Below, one piece after another: positions 35,004 through 44,055 of a stretch of DNA of 64,000 nucleotides. A program made the position numbers and the translations under genes. The notes below the pieces were generated by a model. The model saw nothing but the letters and a program-made list of their open reading frames with translations. It was not told the origin of the DNA and searched no databases. Within the stretch, counting starts at the first letter, position 1. Each line of letters begins with the position of its first letter. This DNA is from Bacilli bacterium (GTDB taxonomy: Bacteria; Bacillota_I; Bacilli_A; RF39; UBA660), in NCBI GenBank assembly GCA_017541885.1, contig JAFXYF010000008.1:62001-126000 (forward strand), given 5' to 3'.

Positions 35004-35957
35004 TTAGGATTCTAAAAGTTTATCTCCCTCTTTTAACATTTTCTCTATAAATACTCCATAACCCTTATTATAGTCATCAATTACTACATAATTAACTGCT
35101 CCAATTATTTTATTATTTTGAATAATAGGAGTACCACTCATTCCTTGTATAATACCTCCAGTTTTATTAAGTAATAGATCATCAGTTATTTCAAAATAAA
35201 TATTCTTAACTGGATCAGATTCATCTATATTAATAATATTAATGTCATATTCTTTTTTAGTATCATTATCTAATTCTATAAATAAAGTTGCCTTTCCTTT
35301 CTTTATTTCAGAACTATTCCCAACTTCAATTAGATTATCAGTATTAATTACACTAGTAAATTTACCATATATGCCATTAGTCTTATTCTTAAGTACAGTA
35401 CCTAATACTTCATTCCCAATAGAAGAATGAATCTCCCCTATTTGATTCTTATTATTTTTCTCTATATTTAAAATATTAGAATTATAAATATAACCATTTC
35501 TAGTATCAAATATTGTATTAGAATTAGATTCTAATATTTCATGTCCTAAAGATGCATAAACTTTAGTTTCTGGATCTATATAAGATAATGTACCAATTCC
35601 ATATATTTCATCTTTTAAGTATAAACCAGTCTTTACTTTATCATTTTCTAAATATACATCTAAATCATATTTATAAGTTTTATTATTTCTTTTAATAGTA
35701 ATATTATAAGTTCCAGCTTTATTAATAATAGAATTAAAATCATTAATAGAAAAAATATTAGTATCATTAATAGATATTATTTTATCTCCTCTTTTAAATG
35801 TTTTTTCTGTCTTATCATTATAAAAATCTATAATATACACTCCATTAGAATGTATTTCTATACCAATTTGTTCTCCTCCAACAATTAATCTATTTGAGTA
35901 TGCATAGATATTAAATGGTAATAATAATAGTATGATTAGAAATATTATTCTTTTCAT
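35004..35957 (-). CDS. spoIVB: SpoIVB-type serine peptidase (S55)
   Basis: 317 aa, shorter than the Bacillus protein (~425). N-terminal signal anchor (1-19), PDZ domain (~30-100) with GDKIISINDTNIF, then S55 peptidase: SLGH with H139 and GMSGTP with the nucleophile S274. SpoIVB is secreted from the forespore and triggers pro-sigma-K processing; it is autoproteolytic. GAGGTGAG precedes the ATG. The overall match, motif spacing and nearby spoIIG genes make this firm. Confidence 0.92.
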   Translation of the reverse strand: MKRIIFLIILLLLPFNIYAYSNRLIVGGEQIGIEIHSNGVYIIDFYNDKTEKTFKRGDKIISINDTNIFSINDFNSIINKAGTYNITIKRNNKTYKYDLDVYLENDKVKTGLYLKDEIYGIGTLSYIDPETKVYASLGHEILESNSNTIFDTRNGYIYNSNILNIEKNNKNQIGEIHSSIGNEVLGTVLKNKTNGIYGKFTSVINTDNLIEVGNSSEIKKGKATLFIELDNDTKKEYDINIINIDESDPVKNIYFEITDDLLLNKTGGIIQGMSGTPIIQNNKIIGAVNYVVIDDYNKGYGVFIEKMLKEGDKLLES

Positions 35958-36079
35958 CTACTCACCTCTTTAATAGAATACCCAAAATACTAAAAATTAT
36001 ACTTAACTTTACATTATATAAACACCAATTCTTTGACTTTAATCCTTAATAATATTATATTAATAATAGAGGTGATAGT

Positions 36080-36688
36080 ATGAATGGTACTAATCAATAT
36101 GAAGAACGTTTAAGAAGACAATCTCTACAAGGAAGTAATGGCCAAAGAACTCCTGAAAAGAGAATTCAAATGAAAAAATCTAATTTCATTAAATTTTTAA
36201 AGATGTATGCAGTAGTTATTGCAGTTGCGACAACTCTAGTAATTGGTGGAGGAAAAGCTTTAGTAAACCGAGTACAAGATAATATAGAAATTAATCAAAT
36301 GGCTTGGGATTTCCATAAAGAAGTTATGACTCCAGAAACCCATAGAACTCAAGATTATGAACATTATTATTATGATTATGATGATATTGCAGATTATATT
36401 AAAGAGAATATGGATTTTGATACCGGTATTTATATGTTCAATATAAATACTAATGATTATCAAACAGGAAGAGTTCTGCAATTTACAGAATATGAAAATA
36501 TGGACGGATATTTAAAAGCACATAATTGGGAAGATTCAGATGCTTGGAGAAAAGATATGCGTAAAAAAGTATTAGCTCAGAATGAATTAGATGAAAAAAG
36601 TGAAGAGTTAAGAAAAATGGCAGAAGAACATGGAATGCAAGATAAAGAAGTTGTCCAAGCTGCTGAACTAGGAGGGGCTAAAGAATGA
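36080..36688 (+). CDS. single-pass membrane protein of unknown function
   Basis: 202 aa. Basic cytoplasmic tail (1-32, RLRRQSLQGSNGQRTPEKR), membrane helix (~34-54, FLKMYAVVIAVATTLVIGG), then an acidic, Tyr-rich exterior region (EHYYYDYDDIADY) and a charged helical end. AGGTGATAGT precedes the ATG. It overlaps the following DUF1292 gene by 4 nt. No family recognised. Confidence 0.65.
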   Translation: MNGTNQYEERLRRQSLQGSNGQRTPEKRIQMKKSNFIKFLKMYAVVIAVATTLVIGGGKALVNRVQDNIEINQMAWDFHKEVMTPETHRTQDYEHYYYDYDDIADYIKENMDFDTGIYMFNINTNDYQTGRVLQFTEYENMDGYLKAHNWEDSDAWRKDMRKKVLAQNELDEKSEELRKMAEEHGMQDKEVVQAAELGGAKE

Positions 36689-36918
36689 AAGAATTAGAAG
36701 TAATGACAATAGATAATAAAGATTATCTAATTATGAAAGAAGTATTTGAAGGAGATACAAGTTATGTATTCCTATCAAATTCAGAAGATCCTGAAGATGT
36801 AATGATTAGAAAAAGTTCAGATAGAGATAAAGATCTATATGTACCCCTAGAAAATGAAGAAGAGTATCATTTAGCGACACTCCTATTCTTCAAAGATTCA
36901 AATAAAAAGAACGATTAA
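36685..36918 (+). CDS. DUF1292 family protein
   Basis: 77 aa. DUF1292 proteins are short, acidic and beta-rich, as here: LEVMTIDNKDYLIMKEVF, SYVFLSNSEDPEDVMI and EEEYHLATLLFF. Their function is unknown although they are widespread in Firmicutes. Translationally coupled to the membrane protein upstream (ATGA overlap). Usually found near yrzL/ruvX-type genes; that context is absent. Confidence 0.8.
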   Translation: MKELEVMTIDNKDYLIMKEVFEGDTSYVFLSNSEDPEDVMIRKSSDRDKDLYVPLENEEEYHLATLLFFKDSNKKND

Positions 36919-36931
36919 TCGTTCTTTTTTT
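36904..36931 (+). terminator. bidirectional terminator between DUF1292 gene and xseB
   Basis: AAAAAGAACGA, loop TTAA, TCGTTCTTTTT then T. Confidence 0.88.
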
Positions 36932-37163
36932 ATTCTTCTACTTGAAAATCTACAATATCTCCATTTTCTTTAACTAACTTTGTAATAGCTTCTTCAGCAT
37001 TTTTAAGTTTCTCATCACAAGCTTTAGCTAAAGTCATAGCTTTATTAAACTCACCTATTGCATCATCTAAAGGTACTTCTCCAGTTTCTAACTTCTTAAC
37101 AATCTCTTCTAAGTTAACTAAAGACTCTTCAAAACTTAATTCTTTTTCTTTCTTCTCAGCCAT
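36930..37163 (-). CDS. xseB: exodeoxyribonuclease VII small subunit
   Basis: 77 aa. SFEESLVNLEEIVKKLETGE and PLDDAIGEFNKAMTLAKACDEKL are the standard XseB helices. Several copies bind XseA to make the single-strand exonuclease. It lies 10 nt downstream of xseA, and AAGGAGG precedes the ATG. Confidence 0.95.
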   Translation of the reverse strand: MAEKKEKELSFEESLVNLEEIVKKLETGEVPLDDAIGEFNKAMTLAKACDEKLKNAEEAITKLVKENGDIVDFQVEE

Positions 37164-37173
37164 ATTATCCTCC

Positions 37174-38427
37174 TTAAATAACCTCTACATTAACAGAACC
37201 ATCTTTTAGTTCTAATTCTAGATTATCTTTCTTCTTTAAATCTTTAACACTCGTTACTACATGATTATCTTTCTTAACTATACCAAAACCTCTTTCAATA
37301 GTCTTTAATGGACTTAAAGGTTCTAATTTAGCAATTAAATTTAATAATTTGTTACTTTTTTTATCAAGTAATTTATAAGGATCTTTTAAGATATATGAAC
37401 TTTTAACTCTTAAAAGTTCTTTTTCTTTTTCACGAGTTAAATTAATTAAACTATATTTTAATCTCTCAACCATATTATCAAATATCATTTCTTTTGTTTG
37501 ATATATAGCGATAGGATTCTTCATAACATTTCTAGATAATAAATCATTTAATTTATTTCTATTATGTTTTAATTGATTAGTAATTGTATTATTTAATCTA
37601 ATCTTAACTTGATTAAGATAGTTTTCTACGTCTTTAACTTGTGGAACAGCCATTTCTGCTGCTCCTGTTGGAGTTGGTGCTCTAAGATCAGCTACAAAGT
37701 CAGAAATAGTAAAATCTATTTCATGTCCAACAGCACTTATTACTGGAATAGGACAATCATAAATTGCTCTAGCAACACATTCTTCATTGAAAGGCCATAA
37801 GTCTTCAATAGAGCCTCCTCCTCTACCAACAATTAAAGTATCAAGATCATAATTTTCTGCTCTCTTAATTTGTTTTACGATATCTTCTTTAGCATCTTCT
37901 CCTTGTACTAAAGAAGGAAATAAATAAACTTCTGCTAAAGGCCATCTTCTTTTAATAGTAGATATAATATCTTTAATAGCCGCTCCAGTAGGAGCAGTAA
38001 CTACCCCTATTCTACTAGGAATCTTAGGAATCTTTTTCTTTATATCTTCTCTAAATAATCCTTCAGCTTCTAACTTTTTCTTTAATTGTTCAAAAGCTAT
38101 ATAAAGATTTCCTACTCCATCTTCTAACATATCATTAACATAAATTTGATATTGACCAGTGGACTCAAATACACTTATCTTACCAGTTACTAATACTTTC
38201 ATTCCGTCAGTAGGAATAAATTTTAATTTCTTAGTACTAGTTGCAAACATAATAGCATTAATCCTACTACCTTCATCTTTTAAAGTAAAATAAAAGTGTC
38301 CTCTACTATGAGCTTTAAAATTTGATATTTCTCCTTTCAAGAACACTTCATTTAGATTAACATCATTATCAATTTTATATTTAATATATCTTGTTAATTG
38401 AGTTACGGTTATATATTTATCGTTCAC
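37174..38427 (-). CDS. xseA: exodeoxyribonuclease VII large subunit
   Basis: 417 aa from the chosen start. OB-fold domain (FLKGEISNFKAHSRGHFYFT), catalytic core with RIGVVTAPTGAAIKDI, TLIVGRGGGSIEDLWPFN, ISAVGHEIDFTI and DLRAPTPTGAAE, and a coiled-coil C-terminus. It degrades single-stranded DNA for repair. The frame extends to a GTG at 38436, but AAAGGAAG is placed 8 nt before the GTG at 38427 (MNDKYITVTQL), which I prefer. Operon nusB-xseA-xseB. Confidence 0.95.
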   Translation of the reverse strand: MNDKYITVTQLTRYIKYKIDNDVNLNEVFLKGEISNFKAHSRGHFYFTLKDEGSRINAIMFATSTKKLKFIPTDGMKVLVTGKISVFESTGQYQIYVNDMLEDGVGNLYIAFEQLKKKLEAEGLFREDIKKKIPKIPSRIGVVTAPTGAAIKDIISTIKRRWPLAEVYLFPSLVQGEDAKEDIVKQIKRAENYDLDTLIVGRGGGSIEDLWPFNEECVARAIYDCPIPVISAVGHEIDFTISDFVADLRAPTPTGAAEMAVPQVKDVENYLNQVKIRLNNTITNQLKHNRNKLNDLLSRNVMKNPIAIYQTKEMIFDNMVERLKYSLINLTREKEKELLRVKSSYILKDPYKLLDKKSNKLLNLIAKLEPLSPLKTIERGFGIVKKDNHVVTSVKDLKKKDNLELELKDGSVNVEVI

Positions 38428-38441
38428 GATATACACTTCCT

Positions 38442-38849
38442 TTACTCATCTTTTAATTCTTCATGATAAATCTTATCTAATACTCCATTAATCATTTTAG
38501 TTACAGCATCTTCGCTGTATTTTTTAGATAATTCAATAGCTTCATTAATTGCGACTACAGAAGGTGTATCAGTATACATAAGTTCATATGTACCTAATAA
38601 TAATATAGCTTGATCAACTAAATTTAATCTGTCCATTGTCCAATCATTTAAATATTTATTATCTAATTCAATTATTTTATCTTTATTCTTTTCTATACCA
38701 TCAATAGTTTCATTAACAAATTCATTTTCTACTTCTAATAATTCTTTAATTAAATCTTCAACCTTGTATTCAATATTAGAACTACTAAGTACTTCTATTT
38801 GGTATAAAACTTTCATTATTACTTCTCTTAATTCACTTCTATTTTTCAT
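38442..38849 (-). CDS. nusB: transcription antitermination factor NusB
   Basis: 135 aa. NusB fold: RSELREVIMKVLYQIEV, ELDNKYLNDWTMDRLNLVDQAILLLGTYEL and AINEAIELSKKYS are typical. It binds boxA of rRNA leaders with S10. The ATG at 38849 is used; the GTG at 38858 belongs to GGTGAAG. It precedes xseA by 14 nt. Confidence 0.93.
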   Translation of the reverse strand: MKNRSELREVIMKVLYQIEVLSSSNIEYKVEDLIKELLEVENEFVNETIDGIEKNKDKIIELDNKYLNDWTMDRLNLVDQAILLLGTYELMYTDTPSVVAINEAIELSKKYSEDAVTKMINGVLDKIYHEELKDE

Positions 38850-38882
38850 ACGCTTCACCTACCTCATTTTAACATATTCTTT

Positions 38883-39278
38883 TTATCTTGTCACATCTAT
38901 TAGATAAGGTTCTCTCTCTAATAGTTTTTTAATTTCATCATTCTTTAATCCTTCTTTTTGTTTTATAAAGAAGAAATTATCTACTTCATATCCTTTTTTT
39001 CTTAAAAATAATGGATATAAATCAAATAATACTTCTAAATGTATTATTTCATAACCTTTTAAGATATAAATTAATTCATTTAATTCATCTATATTTTTTC
39101 TAAGTACTTCAGGATATGTAATAATAATATTTCTAAGTACTTTATTATTACATTTTTCATTAGATAGTATTTTTAAAACACTTCTAATTTGTTCTTTAGA
39201 TATTATTTTAAGCCAGTCATTTTCTAATACTAATCTTTTTATTTCTTCTTCTCGAAATAATTGTCTTAAAATATCCAT
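38883..39278 (-). CDS. helical-repeat protein resembling mTERF-like repeats
   Basis: 131 aa, all helical. At least two units look like mTERF motifs, with the pattern helix-YPxxL-helix: NIIITYPEVLRKNIDELNEL, LFDLYPLFLRKKGYEVDNFF, and DEIKKLLEREPYLIDV as a half unit. mTERF proteins bind nucleic acid in mitochondria and plastids; bacterial members are not well known to me, so this is a pattern-level guess. GGGTGATTAT precedes the ATG. Between mutS and nusB and probably co-transcribed. Confidence 0.6.
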   Translation of the reverse strand: MDILRQLFREEEIKRLVLENDWLKIISKEQIRSVLKILSNEKCNNKVLRNIIITYPEVLRKNIDELNELIYILKGYEIIHLEVLFDLYPLFLRKKGYEVDNFFFIKQKEGLKNDEIKKLLEREPYLIDVTR

Positions 39279-39290
39279 ATAATCACCCTA

Positions 39291-41843
39291 TTATTCTTTA
39301 TTCTTAACTTCTTTATTTAAATCATAAAGGAATGTTAATGCTTCCATTGGAGTCATTTCTAAAGGATTAATACTCTTAATCTTTTCTCTTATTTCATCTT
39401 TTTTAGGAGTTATTTCTTCTGGAGTTAATTCAAATAAAGATGTCTGAGTAAATGTTTCTTTCTTAATACTCTTCTTTTCATATACACTAAGTATTTCATC
39501 TGCTCTAGATATTAATGAATCAGGTAAATGAGCAAGACTTGCTACATGTATACCATAACTCTTATCTACTGCACCAGCTTTAACTTTATGTAAGAAAGTA
39601 ATAGTACCATTCTCTTCTATTGCTGATACATGTACATTCTTTAAATTCTTTAAATCTTTTTCTAATACAGTTAACTCATGATAATGAGTAGAAAATAATG
39701 TTTTAGCTTTAATCTTATCATGAATATATTCTAAGATTGCTTGAGCAAGACTCATACCATCATATGTTGCAGTACCTCTTCCTAACTCATCAAATAAAAT
39801 TAAACTTCTTTCAGTTGCTTCTTGTAAAGCATAATTTGCTTCTTTCATCTCTACCATAAATGTAGATTCTCCTGAAACTAAGTCATCACTTGCTCCAATT
39901 CTTGTAAATATCTTATCAAATATTGGTAATGTTGCTTCCTTACATGGAACAAAACAACCAATTTGAGCCATTATAACAGTAATTGCACATTGTCTCATAT
40001 AAGTTGATTTACCAGCCATATTTGGACCTGTAATAAGAAGTATATTAGTAGTTTGATCCATAACAATATCATTTGGAATATACTTATCTTTCATTACTTG
40101 TTCTACTACAGGATGACGACATTCAATTAATTTAATTGATTTATCATTAGTAAGTGTTGGTCTAACAAATTTATAATGATCACTAACTACAGAAAAAGAT
40201 TGTAACATATCTACTTCACTAATAATCTTTGCAGTCTTTTGTAAAGCAGTACCATATCTTTTAATTACTTCTCTAATATCCATAAATAATTTATATTCTA
40301 AAGAAATAATCTTTTCTTCTGCTCCTAATATAATATTTTCTTTTTCTTTAAGAATTGGAGTAGTAAATCTCTCTCCAGTAGATAAAGTTTGTTTTCTCTC
40401 CCAGCCAAACTCATCTTTAACTAAACTAGTTTGTCCTTTAGATACTTCAATATAGTAACCAAATACTTTATTGTATCCTACTTTTAAATTCTTAATACCC
40501 GTTCTTTCTTTTTCTTCTTTTTCCATTTCAAGAATAAAGTCTTTAGAACCACTACTAATCTTCTTTAATTCATCTAATTCTTCATTATATCCTTCTTTAA
40601 TTAATCCACCATCATGTAATGAGAAAGGTGCATCTTCTGAAATAGATCTATCAAGTAAAGAATATACTTCTTCAAATGTATCTATCTTTTTATCAAATTT
40701 TAATTCAGTTAATATCTCTTTAATTCTAGGAAGTGCTCCTACAGAATTCTTTAATTGAATTAAGTCTTTAGCATTTAAATTACCATAAGTAATTCTTCCT
40801 ACTAATCTCTCAAGATCATATACTTGTTCTAAAGAAGTAATTAAATCATCTCTTAAAATAAACTCTGTACTAAGTAAAGATACTAAATCATAACGTCTTT
40901 CTAATTCTTCTCTATTAGTAAGAGGATTTAAAATACTATGTTTTAAGAATCTAGAACCCATAGCAGTCTTACATTTATCTAGTAACCATAAAAGACTATA
41001 TTGTCTTTCTCTATTTCTAATAGTCTCAACTAATTCTAAGTTCTTACGAGTATTTATATCAAACTCTAAGAAAGTAGAAGATTTAATAATATTACAAGGT
41101 TGTAAATGATGTAGATCTCCCTTTTTATTATCAAGAATATACTCAAGTAAATGCTTTAAAGTCTTAATTAATCTTACATCTTCTATATTCTTATAAATAT
41201 ATTCATAGTCTTTTCCATCATACTCTTCTTTAGTAATAGTAACTAATACTTCATGTTGAGATCTTAATCTTTCAACTATTTCTCTATCTATTGTGTCATT
41301 AACAATAACTTCTTTAAAATTATTACGAGTAATTTCTTTAATTACCTTTTCAGTATCTCCCTCAACTAAAGTAGCATATACTTCACCAGTAGAGATATCA
41401 GCATAACTTATTCCATAACAATATGAAAAGTCATAAATATTCGCAATATAATTATTATCTTTAGAATCCATATTAGAATCAATTCTAGTACCTTTAGTAA
41501 TAACTTGTATTACATCTCTCTTAACCATACCTTTAGTTTCTTTAGGATCTTCTAATTGTTCACATATTGCTACTTTATATCCTTTATCTATTAACTCATC
41601 TACATATGATACATAAGCATGATGAGGAATACCACACATAGGTACTCTTTCATCAAGTCCTGCTTGTTTACCAGTAAGAGTTAATTCTAAGAGTTTTGAA
41701 GCTAAGATAGCATCATCAAAAAACATCTCATAGAAATCTCCTAAACGGAAGAAAATAATAGTATCTTCATATTTATCTTTTATGTCCATATATTGTTGCA
41801 TCATAGGACTTAATTTTGAACGATCTACTTCGCTTCTTTTCAT
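39291..41843 (-). CDS. mutS: DNA mismatch repair protein MutS
   Basis: 850 aa. Mismatch-binding domain I (SPMMQQYMDIKDKY, FFRLGDFYEMFFDDA), core and clamp, and ATPase with TGPNMAGKSTYMRQ (Walker A), GESTFMVEM and LFDELGRGTATYDG (Walker B). Ends with PLEMTPMEALTFLYDL. It recognises mismatches and recruits MutL, which is not adjacent here. The ATG at 41843 is used; the GTG at 41852 lies in the AGGTGGT ribosome site. Confidence 0.97.
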   Translation of the reverse strand: MKRSEVDRSKLSPMMQQYMDIKDKYEDTIIFFRLGDFYEMFFDDAILASKLLELTLTGKQAGLDERVPMCGIPHHAYVSYVDELIDKGYKVAICEQLEDPKETKGMVKRDVIQVITKGTRIDSNMDSKDNNYIANIYDFSYCYGISYADISTGEVYATLVEGDTEKVIKEITRNNFKEVIVNDTIDREIVERLRSQHEVLVTITKEEYDGKDYEYIYKNIEDVRLIKTLKHLLEYILDNKKGDLHHLQPCNIIKSSTFLEFDINTRKNLELVETIRNRERQYSLLWLLDKCKTAMGSRFLKHSILNPLTNREELERRYDLVSLLSTEFILRDDLITSLEQVYDLERLVGRITYGNLNAKDLIQLKNSVGALPRIKEILTELKFDKKIDTFEEVYSLLDRSISEDAPFSLHDGGLIKEGYNEELDELKKISSGSKDFILEMEKEEKERTGIKNLKVGYNKVFGYYIEVSKGQTSLVKDEFGWERKQTLSTGERFTTPILKEKENIILGAEEKIISLEYKLFMDIREVIKRYGTALQKTAKIISEVDMLQSFSVVSDHYKFVRPTLTNDKSIKLIECRHPVVEQVMKDKYIPNDIVMDQTTNILLITGPNMAGKSTYMRQCAITVIMAQIGCFVPCKEATLPIFDKIFTRIGASDDLVSGESTFMVEMKEANYALQEATERSLILFDELGRGTATYDGMSLAQAILEYIHDKIKAKTLFSTHYHELTVLEKDLKNLKNVHVSAIEENGTITFLHKVKAGAVDKSYGIHVASLAHLPDSLISRADEILSVYEKKSIKKETFTQTSLFELTPEEITPKKDEIREKIKSINPLEMTPMEALTFLYDLNKEVKNKE

Positions 41844-41872
41844 CTCTACCACCTGTCTAATATTATAACATA

Positions 41873-41904
41873 AAAGACTATCTTTTTTAGTAAAGATAGT
41901 CTTA
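41873..41904 (-). terminator. terminator between TPM gene and mutS
   Basis: AAGACTATCTTT pairs with AAAGATAGTCTT; T-rich on both strands. It overlaps the TPM stop. Confidence 0.8.
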
Positions 41905-42714
41905 TTTTTTATATTTTTTCTTAATTTTTCTAACTCTTTTAGGAGTTATTTTCTTACTATGTTCGTTTTTACCTTTAATACCTAACTTCATATAGATAAA
42001 TAATCCTTGAAAAGCTAATGCAAATAATAAGTATATAGGTTCTAATAAATAAGTAAATGATATAACAGTAATATTTAATATTATTAATACTACCATTATT
42101 GGCATAGTACTATTATTTAATCCTTTTTTCTTAATAATTCTTTGATAAATTGATGCAAATCCTGAACATATTAATATTATTAGTAACATCAAAGGATTTT
42201 TATATTTAATTAAGAAATCAACATCTTCATCTACTTCCATACTAGAAGCATCAATATTATATTCTTCACAAATATATTTATAAATTGCTGAGTATCCATT
42301 AATTATCCCATCATTCCATTCAGAATGCTCTAAAAAAGGAATAAAATATTCATTCATAAATTCATCTATTTTATCACTATCAAGTATAGTATTTAATTCT
42401 TTACCAGCTTCTATTCTAATCTTACGATCATCTTTAGAAACAAGTATTAATAATCCTTTATCACTAATATTATATTCACTAAAAATATAATTAGTATAAT
42501 CTTCAATAGTATAATCAAAATCTACATAATCAATAGATACTACATAGAAATCTATTCCTTCAGTTTTATATAAATAATCAGAATATTTTTCTATATATGA
42601 TTCAGATATATCAGTTAATACATCAGCTTTATCTATAACATACTTCTCTTTAGCACTTATAAATAAAGGAAAACATAAGAATAATAATAGAATAATATTA
42701 ATTATCTTCTTCAT
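41902..42714 (-). CDS. TPM-domain membrane protein
   Basis: 270 aa. Signal peptide (1-21), TPM domain (~24-150) with YVIDKADVLTD, GIDFYVVSIDYVD, KGLLILVSKDDRKIRIEAG and WNDGIINGYSAIYKYI, then three membrane helices (~172-245) and a basic tail. TPM proteins (YgcG type) are implicated in photosystem repair in plants and have unknown roles in bacteria. GGTGATAAT precedes the ATG. The usual Gly/Ser-rich C-terminus of YgcG is replaced by helices. Confidence 0.85.
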   Translation of the reverse strand: MKKIINIILLLFLCFPLFISAKEKYVIDKADVLTDISESYIEKYSDYLYKTEGIDFYVVSIDYVDFDYTIEDYTNYIFSEYNISDKGLLILVSKDDRKIRIEAGKELNTILDSDKIDEFMNEYFIPFLEHSEWNDGIINGYSAIYKYICEEYNIDASSMEVDEDVDFLIKYKNPLMLLIILICSGFASIYQRIIKKKGLNNSTMPIMVVLIILNITVISFTYLLEPIYLLFALAFQGLFIYMKLGIKGKNEHSKKITPKRVRKIKKKYKK

Positions 42715-42849
42715 ATTATCACCAATTATATTTTAGCATACTTTTTTATTTTTAATAAAAATTTATACTTTTTTTCACTTTTCTCTTTTAAAATGTCTAA
42801 AATTTTTATACAATAAAGATGGGGTATTGTAGAATGGGTGTGATACACA

Positions 42850-43737
42850 TTGGATAATCATTTTTATAAAGACAAAGTATGTGTCGTAACCGGTGCTTCA
42901 TCTGGAGTTGGCTATGCTATTACTAAATTGTTACTAGATGAAGAGGCTATTGTATACGCCCTTGATCGAGATAAAGTTCCACTATTTGGAGTAATATCAA
43001 TTAACTGTGACCTTAGTAATAAAGAATCAATAGATTCAGCATTTTTAAATATTCCTGATGAAATAGATTCCTTCTTTGGAACATACCAAGCATCAGGTAC
43101 AAGAAATAACTTTAACGATACATTTATAATGGATTTTATCGCAAACAAATATATTACTGATACTTATTTAAAGAAACGTATGACTTTAGGTGGATCAATA
43201 TGTTACTTAACTTCTACATCAGGTCGAAACTGGAATAAGTATTCAGATGAATATATAAAATATATGAATGAAACAAAATGGGATAAAATGCTTGAAATAT
43301 TAAAAGATCAAGTTAATCCTAATACATCTGGAGTTGTTGCTTATCCTTTAGCAATGAGAGCATTAAACTACTATGCTTCTATTAAATCATTAGAATTCGC
43401 CAGAAAAGGAATAAGAGTTAATACAGTAAGTCCTGCCGCAACTAATTCATTAATAGAAAGAGAATTCCAAGCTGGTGGATTTGGAGCACTATGTGGACAA
43501 ACAGGAGTCGCAAACAGAGTTGCTAGTCTAAATGAAGTTGCTTACCCTATTCTATTTATAAATAGTAATCTGGCATCATATATTTCAGGAACATGTTTAG
43601 ATGTAGATTATGGAAATACTGCATTACTAAAAACTAGTAAAAGAGAAGATAATCTAGATCAAAGAATTTGTGCTAAGAAAGAAGAAGAAATTGAAATACT
43701 TGAACTAGATGAAGAAGAAGAAATTGAAATATTATAA
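42850..43737 (+). CDS. short-chain dehydrogenase/reductase with Lys-to-Met change in the active site
   Basis: 295 aa. Rossmann start CVVTGASSGVGYA (11-23), CDLSNKESI, catalytic Ser in YLTSTSGRN, and Tyr165; the YxxxK motif reads YPLAM, with Met169 in place of Lys. The body resembles 3-alpha-hydroxysteroid dehydrogenase-like SDRs. The end is an acidic tail EEEIEILELDEEEEIEIL. The start is TTG at 42850, 5 nt after GGGTGTGAT. Without the Lys, normal proton relay is doubtful. Substrate unknown. Confidence 0.82.
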   Translation: MDNHFYKDKVCVVTGASSGVGYAITKLLLDEEAIVYALDRDKVPLFGVISINCDLSNKESIDSAFLNIPDEIDSFFGTYQASGTRNNFNDTFIMDFIANKYITDTYLKKRMTLGGSICYLTSTSGRNWNKYSDEYIKYMNETKWDKMLEILKDQVNPNTSGVVAYPLAMRALNYYASIKSLEFARKGIRVNTVSPAATNSLIEREFQAGGFGALCGQTGVANRVASLNEVAYPILFINSNLASYISGTCLDVDYGNTALLKTSKREDNLDQRICAKKEEEIEILELDEEEEIEIL

Positions 43738-43763
43738 AAACGTAAGAAATCTTACGTTTTTTT
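43734..43763 (+). terminator. bidirectional terminator between the SDR gene and microprotein
   Basis: AAAACGTAAG, loop AAAT, CTTACGTTTT then T; the microprotein stop overlaps it. Confidence 0.87.
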
Positions 43764-43848
43764 ATTCATCTGAGTTATGCGCAACAACTAATGAACAATA
43801 TATAAATAAAAGTATAAATCCTAATAATAAACCTAATATAATTAACAT
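43762..43848 (-). CDS. 28-aa single-helix membrane microprotein
   Basis: MLIILGLLLGFILLFIYC then SLVVAHNSDE: one helix with a Cys near its end and a polar SDE tail. AAAGGAGATGCT precedes the ATG, and a TATAAT (43870-43875) lies 21 nt upstream of the start. It ends in the terminator shared with the SDR gene. It resembles DUF3789-type small membrane proteins in layout only. Function unknown. Confidence 0.65.
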   Translation of the reverse strand: MLIILGLLLGFILLFIYCSLVVAHNSDE

Positions 43849-43954
43849 AGCATCTCCTTTTTCTCCAGTATTATATTTATTCTTTATTATTAGTAAAATG
43901 TCCAAATATTAATATTTAATACAAAAATAATAGTAAAAACAAAAAAACTAATAA

Positions 43955-43985
43955 AGAAAAAGACTATTTTAAATAGTCTTTTTTA
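43955..43985 (-). terminator. bidirectional-looking hairpin upstream of the microprotein
   Basis: AAAAAGACTATTT pairs with AAATAGTCTTTTT. T tracts on both sides. No gene ends here except the candidate RNA at 44003-44048. Confidence 0.75.
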
Positions 43986-44002
43986 TATCAAATAATAAGT
44001 TC

Positions 44003-44048
44003 AAAAAAAAGAAGAGAAATTAATGTTAACCTATTAAATCTCCTCTCA
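44003..44048 (-). ncRNA. candidate ~46-nt RNA: promoter followed at once by a terminator
   Basis: The region downstream of a perfect promoter forms a hairpin immediately: GAGAGGAGATTTAAT (44047-44033) with ATTAATTTCTCTTC (44024-44011), one mismatch, then T8 (44010-44003). A ribosome-binding-like AGGAG is buried in the stem. Only a short transcript would be made, unless antitermination extends it to the microprotein. Confidence 0.45.
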
Positions 44049-44055
44049 TGATTAC

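Noticed and set aside
43709..43912. 67-aa plus-strand ORF over the SDR 3' end
   Set aside because: It overlaps the terminator and the better-supported minus-strand microprotein, and has no ribosome site.
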